DNA from: Siphonodentalium dalli
Lineage: Eukaryota > Mollusca > Scaphopoda > Gadilida > Siphonodentaliidae
Direction: 5' to 3'
Length of the DNA stretch: 64,000 nt
Assembly: GCA_032622095.1 (NCBI GenBank)
Contig: CP136069.1
Span: 155,113,043-155,177,042, forward strand
A program made the position numbers and the translations under genes. This document shows, piece by piece, positions 61,001-64,000 of the stretch (the stretch's first letter is position 1; the number at the start of each line of letters is the position of its first letter). The notes under the pieces are model-generated. The model made no database searches. It was given only the letters and a program-made list of their open reading frames with translations, and was not told the origin of the DNA.

Positions 61001-63812
61001 GATTTTGCTGATAATTTTGTAGTCCAGTAATATCTTATTGCTTTCAGTCAAATAAAACGTGATGAGCTACCAAGATAACAAATCAATGAATTTTGTCAGA
61101 ATTTAATTTTCTTTTGTTTCCAATAAAATTTTTTTTAAAATAGCCTCAGTGGGACATTTGACCATGCAAGCCTTTTATTGTAAACTTAAAACCCCTTCAT
61201 CTCTTGAACCCTTTCAAGCTGGTGCAGCATTAAAGACCCTGTGCCAATGCATTCTCTTATATATGTGAGTCTCCCATTGGTAGTCTCCCAAAAATAAAAT
61301 AATGCACTGGCTTACAAGGTCAAGGTAAATATTGTTAGGCAAATGTATTCTCTTATATATGCAAGGCTCCCTATGGCAGACTCGCATATATAAGAGAACA
61401 CATTTGCGCAGGGTTTTTTTTTAAACATTCTGGAAACTCCCTTCATGGAAGGGTTAATCAAGTTGTTTGATGAAACATTGCAGATAAACAAGGTCGTGCG
61501 ACAAGCCATGAAGCGAGGTGTTAAAATGGAGGTGATGCCATTTCCAATGATGAAACGGAAAACAAATTCTACTCACTTCAATCCAAAGTGAGTATATTTT
61601 CAAATAATATTGACTCACTTTAAGCCAATTATTTAGAAAATGAAGCCTATGAACTTAAAAGTGAGTATGTTTTCAAATAACTAGTTCAATAGCACTTCAA
61701 TCCAAATCGAGAATGTACATGGACAGATAATTCAATGCATTTTAACTATATTGACACTTCATTGATAAGGCCAAAAAGAAAAATTATTTGAGTCTCATAT
61801 AAATTTTTATCTCAATCAATAAGGGAGGGAGGACTTTATTTTTATTTTTTTGTGCACACCCTAAGCATGGATTGTGATAGTTTCCCTTGTCTAGTAATAG
61901 TCAGAAAATGTAGAGGGAACTTTGTTATGCATATATACTCATTTAATCTGATATAAAAAAAAATACATTGTGCTACTGGCATATGACAGGAACTACCTAT
62001 AATGTTCTAATGCCCTGACTATTCACAATGAAGCAATAACATGATTTTCAAGGGCGTTATGGTTCAGTAACGGCCCGACAGGAATGATTAACAGCCCGAG
62101 GGCCTATTAGCAGCCCGAGACGAAGTCGAGGGCTGCTAATAGCCCGAGGGCTGTTAATCATTCCGGGAGGGCCGGTACTGAACCATAACACCCTTGAAAA
62201 TCATGTTATTACTATTATTATCACAGGGCCGTTAATGACTTCATAACATTTCACTGGGCCGTTAATGAGGTTTCACCTCGGCGTAAAACTTTCTTAGAAT
62301 CTCACTCAAACACTCAGCCGTAACAGTATAAAAGTCAACAGATTTGTTCCGCTTTTCTAGCCAATCATCAAATATTTTCAGTCCATATTTAATAGCCCTT
62401 GTTGTGCTTTTTGGAATTACACTCTTTTCCAGCAAATCTAGTTCATTATCATTTAGTTCGCTCGATTGCGACATTTTGAGAATTTTGACAGATCGATCGG
62501 TCGTCTGTTATTGTTTACATTCTTCCTAATCACGTGACATTTGATTGCATCGAATATAGGTGTTAAATCAACCAAGTATTGAGGAATATTTGCGAAAATT
62601 GAGACATTGGCATATCAAAATAACTATGTATACTAACCTTTGGGGTAATTATCCTTCGAAAAACAGGAATTATCCGACTGTAAATTAGTGGAAAACATGA
62701 GTAAATTAGTGATAATCTGTTCCCATTTTTCGTTAGCGATTTGCCTAAAACGGAAGCGCAAATTCAGAAGGGAGGTAATTCTGCTGCGCCATATTTTCTG
62801 CGGGCCGCTATTGAAAAGCACGATCCAATATCGGCCCGCGGCCCGCAAAAATGCTGAGTGTTACGTCATTTTGAACGCCCGGTATAACAGTGCTAATGGC
62901 CTAGAGAACGCCCTATAAAGTGATAATAATTGTTACTGTTGCCTATAAATTGACACCTCTCTGTTATAACGTGATCCTTAATATCCTCTAGTGCCTTTCA
63001 ATTGTTCTGGAGTTAGAATTAGTACACCAGACGATGACGATCAGCTAATCATTTTCTTCAATGTATTCATCTACTTAATGTTCTATGTCACTATATGTAT
63101 ACATGATAGTCAATATTCATATCACAGAGATATGTTAATACTAGTAGCTCATGAATTTTGCAATTAATGCTCAGTACATAATTATGGACATGTTTGTAAA
63201 AACTTTTTTGGTCATAATATCAAAAATCTAAATAAATTGACCAATACGGGCCATTTATTTCAATGCAGCGGTGACCATTACTCAAATAATATTTTTGATT
63301 TGTCCTAATTCAATGCACTTTAACTCTCTTTGCACTTGCGATGAGATATCTTGTTGCCCAATGTCATTTATCTAATTCCATTTTGAGTAATAATAACAAT
63401 AACTCTTAAATAATTAGTGCTCAAAATTAAACTTTATCAGTGACATTATATTTACATTCTGACAAAGATGTAGTTTCAACCTGCAGTATTGCTTAGTACA
63501 ATGTCCAAATAGAACAGGCATTCTGATGAATACCAGAACTCTTCAGTGTCAAACAAGTTTGTTTTAATTCATTCTTCAACATTTGTATATAGTACTGAAA
63601 ATAACTCTTAATTCATGGAAGGATCGCATTTTTTATAAAAATCAGGTGATTTCCGAGGACAGAATGCAGTTTGATCTTTACTGTTGTAGTTTTGCAGACT
63701 GCTACATATGACATGTTGACATTGTTGTTTGTATATTTATTTGCAGACTCAATAAGATGATATGGAAGATTGAATGGGTTTTCACAGAAGCTCGTGCTGT
63801 TTTCACACAGAA
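51863..63812 (+). CDS. ZNHIT6: ZNHIT6/BCD1, box C/D snoRNP assembly protein, N-terminal part (4 exons)
   Basis: ZNHIT6 (yeast Bcd1) is a nuclear HIT zinc-finger protein needed for early assembly of box C/D snoRNPs, which guide rRNA 2'-O-methylation. Four exons (51863-52040, 55535-55620, 61484-61587, 63747-63812) join in consistent phases 1, 0, 2, 2 and give 144 residues. Residues 3-37 form a complete HIT finger (C3, C6, C15, C18, C23, C27, H31, C37). RDKT, LLN-DYRFLEDVGR and QAMKRGVKMEVMP follow, matching human RDKTAYIS, LLSDYRFLEDVAR and RRQGINLKLLP. The gene continues past 64000. The first intron hosts a broken opposite-strand gene fragment, and all introns are rich in transposon remains. 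The protein may start earlier, because an acceptor-like CCATTAG lies just before the ATG. Confidence 0.93.
52099..52757. mobile_element. mariner-type foldback MITE split by a TTAA element
   Basis: Left arm 52099-52240 (AGTAATGCCCTAAATAATCG) and right end 52730-52757 (GAGTCGATTATCAAGGGCAT) belong to one copy. It is interrupted in its GGTTAAGGAG stretch by the element at 52241-52725. Confidence 0.8.
52241..52725. mobile_element. TTAA element with AGGTACTCAATCCG ends
   Basis: Termini AGGTACTCAATCCG and CGGATTGAGTACCT, TTAA on both sides (52237-52240 and 52726-52729), 485 bp. Subterminal inverted segments TATTTGATTCGAGTCGAG and CTCGACTCGAATCAAATA lie inside. No coding potential seen. piggyBac-type by target site; the ends differ from the other TTAA families here. 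Confidence 0.82.
52762..53128. mobile_element. hAT-type MITE, long form, right end missing
   Basis: CCTGCAAATAGTGTGTCTGTC-like left end and long-form middle; it stops at GATGCTAGCCCGCTGTTT. It directly follows the mariner-type MITE 52099-52757. Confidence 0.7.
53425..53559 (+). pseudogene. THAP-like zinc-finger open frame, fragment
   Basis: A 44-codon frame starts MSQKDTMVLKCAWGTCPVDE and ends RFPKPGRTKDSI. The KCAWGTC start and the FPKP motif are what one sees at the N-terminus of THAP-like C2CH modules, which in bivalves often head SWIM/YqaJ-type proteins. Only the first half of the module is present and no good donor was seen. It faces the SWIM fragment at 53946-54827, so the two are not in one collinear gene. 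A local inversion is possible. Assignment rests on short motifs. Confidence 0.5.
53946..54827 (-). pseudogene. SWIM zinc-finger gene fragment (bivalve SWIM/YqaJ type), broken
   Basis: Two exon-like pieces on the minus strand, 54827-54526 and 54152-53946, are separated by an intron with a GTAAGT donor and a TTATTTTAG acceptor. The first gives LPDIYKLSKRAQEKGLNYYT, then GYIHDIRTSEVN and SMCSCKAG. The second supplies the CSH that completes a C-x-C...C-x-H SWIM finger, then CTSVPQQWHVQRQTKIQP. This order is typical of a large bivalve family in which a SWIM finger precedes a YqaJ-type nuclease domain. That nuclease domain is not found downstream. The copy looks broken, with about one frame break plus loss of its 3' part. 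It kept an intron, so it is not a processed copy. It sits inside ZNHIT6 intron 1 on the opposite strand. Confidence 0.75.
55140..55405 (+). mobile_element. pearl-like element, core family B, short copy
   Basis: About one monomer (CATAACTG, CAGAACCCGAATTCGAACTT, AAAGTTATCATCC), then GACGGACGGACACC and a hairpin of GTCCCCCGAAA...TTTCCGGG type. Duplicated GCAAAATTCATCGGA lies just upstream. Confidence 0.6.
55535..55620 (+). CDS. ZNHIT6: ZNHIT6 exon: DYRFLEDVGR block
   Basis: 86 nt after a CATGCTACAG acceptor, phase 1 in and phase 0 out, with a GTGAGT donor. It encodes DYRFLEDVGRKTSNAHRDGM and NKMKSKRNN. The first ten residues are nearly identical to human ZNHIT6. Confidence 0.93.
56520..56541. 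repeat. poly-G run, about 22 G
   Basis: Homopolymer within ZNHIT6 intron 2; the length is uncertain in most sequencing methods. Confidence 0.85.
57051..57869. mobile_element. TIR element with 9-bp duplication GTGTCCAAG
   Basis: Termini CAGTCTGAGTAAAC and GTTCACTCAGACTG, 819 bp, with GTGTCCAAG at 57042-57050 and 57870-57878. A 9-bp duplication fits Mutator-like elements among others, but the 14-bp ends are short for that group. Open frames inside are short and unrecognised. It lies in ZNHIT6 intron 2. Confidence 0.82.
57879..58430. other. ZNHIT6 intron sequence, no gene seen
   Basis: An 86-codon plus-strand open frame (58122-58382) lacks recognisable motifs, splice context and relatives in the window. 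Confidence 0.4.
58431..58565. mobile_element. mariner-type foldback MITE, right part lost
   Basis: ACAGTAGTGCCCTAAATAAT through the tip CTCTCACTGAGAGCTTTCC and into GAATGGCAACAGGCTA. It is then cut off by the pearl-like array starting near 58590. Confidence 0.75.
58590..60990 (-). mobile_element. pearl-like element(s), core family B, reverse orientation
   Basis: Same monomers as 1860-2770 but reversed (TTTGGTATGTGGGTTTACTA, CATTTTTGGTTTCCGA, TTCCGGATGATAACTTTAGT). The 3' cap, GTCCGCCGACCCAACGGGTT followed by CGGAGGACTATTATAATCAG, recurs at about 58617, 58985, 59207 and 60360. This is therefore several elements or a multi-capped array. It lies in ZNHIT6 intron 2. Confidence 0.68.
61205..61457. 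mobile_element. TTAA palindromic MITE
   Basis: Left GAACCCTTTCAAGCTGGTGC, two hairpins (the first damaged), right CTCCCTTCATGGAAGGGTTAA-type end. It ends 26 bases before ZNHIT6 exon 3, so it supplies the sequence just upstream of that acceptor. Confidence 0.75.
61484..61587 (+). CDS. ZNHIT6: ZNHIT6 exon: basic helix and strand
   Basis: 104 nt after an ACATTGCAG acceptor, phase 0 in and phase 2 out, ending at AAA/GTGAGT. It encodes INKVVRQAMKRGVKMEVMPF then PMMKRKTNSTHFNP, aligning with the RRQGINLKLLPNGFTKRKEN zone and NSTFFDK of human ZNHIT6. Confidence 0.92.
62010..62990. mobile_element. inserted segment with long GC-rich palindrome and Crypton-like exon
   Basis: Borders come from comparison with 14335-14365. 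CTAATGCC and CTAGTGCC at the two sides may be an aged 8-bp duplication. 62040-62210 is an almost perfect palindrome (ATGATTTTCAAGGGCGTTAT, AATGATTAACAGCCCGAGGG). GGGCCGTTAATGA recurs at 62225 and 62256. The minus-strand coding remnant is listed separately. Confidence 0.6.
62262..62474 (-). pseudogene. Crypton-type tyrosine recombinase, N-terminal fragment
   Basis: A frame of 70 residues begins MSQSSELNDNELDLLEKSVI and continues STTRAIKYGLKIFDDWLEKR, ending LSEILRKFYAEVKPH. The TTRAIKYGLKIFDDWL...RKFYAEV pattern is the N-terminal helical part of the Crypton-derived recombinase-like family (KIAA1958/ZMYM/QRICH1 relatives) that is common in molluscs. The frame stops in the repeat GGGCCGTTAATGA, so the core-binding and catalytic parts are missing. 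Confidence 0.65.
63747..63812 (+). CDS. ZNHIT6: ZNHIT6 exon: aromatic strand, last in window
   Basis: 66 nt after a TTATTTGCAG acceptor, phase 2 at both ends, with a GTAAGT donor. It encodes KLNKMIWKIEWVFTEARAVF, aligning with [20 protein letters not shown] of the human protein. Bases 63813-64000 are the start of the next intron. Confidence 0.91.
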
Positions 63813-64000
63813 GTAAGTTTGAAAAAGCATAATTCCCAAAGAAAATTACCATCAAGTGTCATTGAAATATTTATTTCCCCTATTATGATGTCATATATTT
63901 TATTGTCAGTCGGCTTGCCTACATACTGATAACAAGAGCATGCCGTCAGGGCATGGGCATAATACACCCGTTTCTGGAGTAGAGTGAGGCAAGGTTTAAT

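Larger units (their letters stand above)
61750..63290. repeat. dispersed repeat G, copy 2 (interrupted)
   Basis: Matches copy 1 from AAAATTATTTGAGTCTCAT to GGGCCATTTATTTCAATGCA. It is interrupted between about 62010 and 62990 by a segment absent from copy 1. Confidence 0.65.

Noticed and set aside
1-64000. Retrovirus-like or LTR elements
   Set aside because: No long terminal repeat pair, primer-binding site or gag/pol-like frame was noticed.

Overview
The window is animal nuclear DNA, most likely from a bivalve mollusc. It is AT-rich, has introns of 1 to 7 kb, and is crowded with short inverted-repeat DNA transposons. It also carries elements built like the bivalve 'pearl' family: tandem blocks of roughly 160-175 bp followed by an ACGG-type microsatellite and a hairpin. 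The species cannot be fixed from the sequence alone.

Two multi-exon host genes account for the clear coding content. On the minus strand, nine coding exons from 34165 down to 464 encode the first 468 residues of an ABCA-subfamily lipid transporter (ABCA1/ABCA4/ABCA7 type). The exons cover the cytoplasmic start, the first transmembrane helix and much of the glycosylated extracellular domain. All splice phases agree and no internal exon seems to be missing; the rest of the gene lies beyond the left edge. On the plus strand, four exons from 51863 to 63812 encode the first 144 residues of a ZNHIT6/BCD1 homologue, a box C/D snoRNP assembly factor with an intact HIT zinc finger. It runs off the right edge. 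The two genes point away from each other and their first recognised coding exons are about 17.7 kb apart.

The introns of the transporter (464-34070) are full of transposon fossils. Four kinds stand out: TTAA-flanked palindromic MITEs, hAT-type MITEs with 8-bp target duplications, mariner-type foldbacks with TA duplications, and larger hAT elements at 9259-10487 and 28940-30042. There are also a tRNA-derived SINE, a 35-bp minisatellite (25438-25999), a C/G-homopolymer foldback (32516-33858) and several pearl-like blocks. An intronic duplication (18738-20852 against 30891-32412) supplies an empty site for one pearl-like block, which shows that the block moves as a unit.

The intergenic stretch (34188-51862) holds more MITEs, a 553-bp hAT element with a perfect target duplication, a TTAA element at 40369-41510, a decayed LINE on the minus strand (about 42415-44490) and a SINE. 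It also holds two copies of a foldback family with 5-bp target duplications (47517-47938 and 48640-48999). I recognise no promoter for either gene.

Inside the first ZNHIT6 intron lies a broken minus-strand SWIM zinc-finger gene fragment of the bivalve SWIM/YqaJ type. A THAP-like open frame lies nearby on the plus strand. The next intron holds a 9-bp-duplication element (57051-57869) and a 2.4-kb reverse-oriented pearl-like block. The last complete intron holds an inserted segment with a Crypton-like recombinase N-terminal exon. I see no CRISPR array, rRNA gene, intact tRNA gene or retrovirus-like element.
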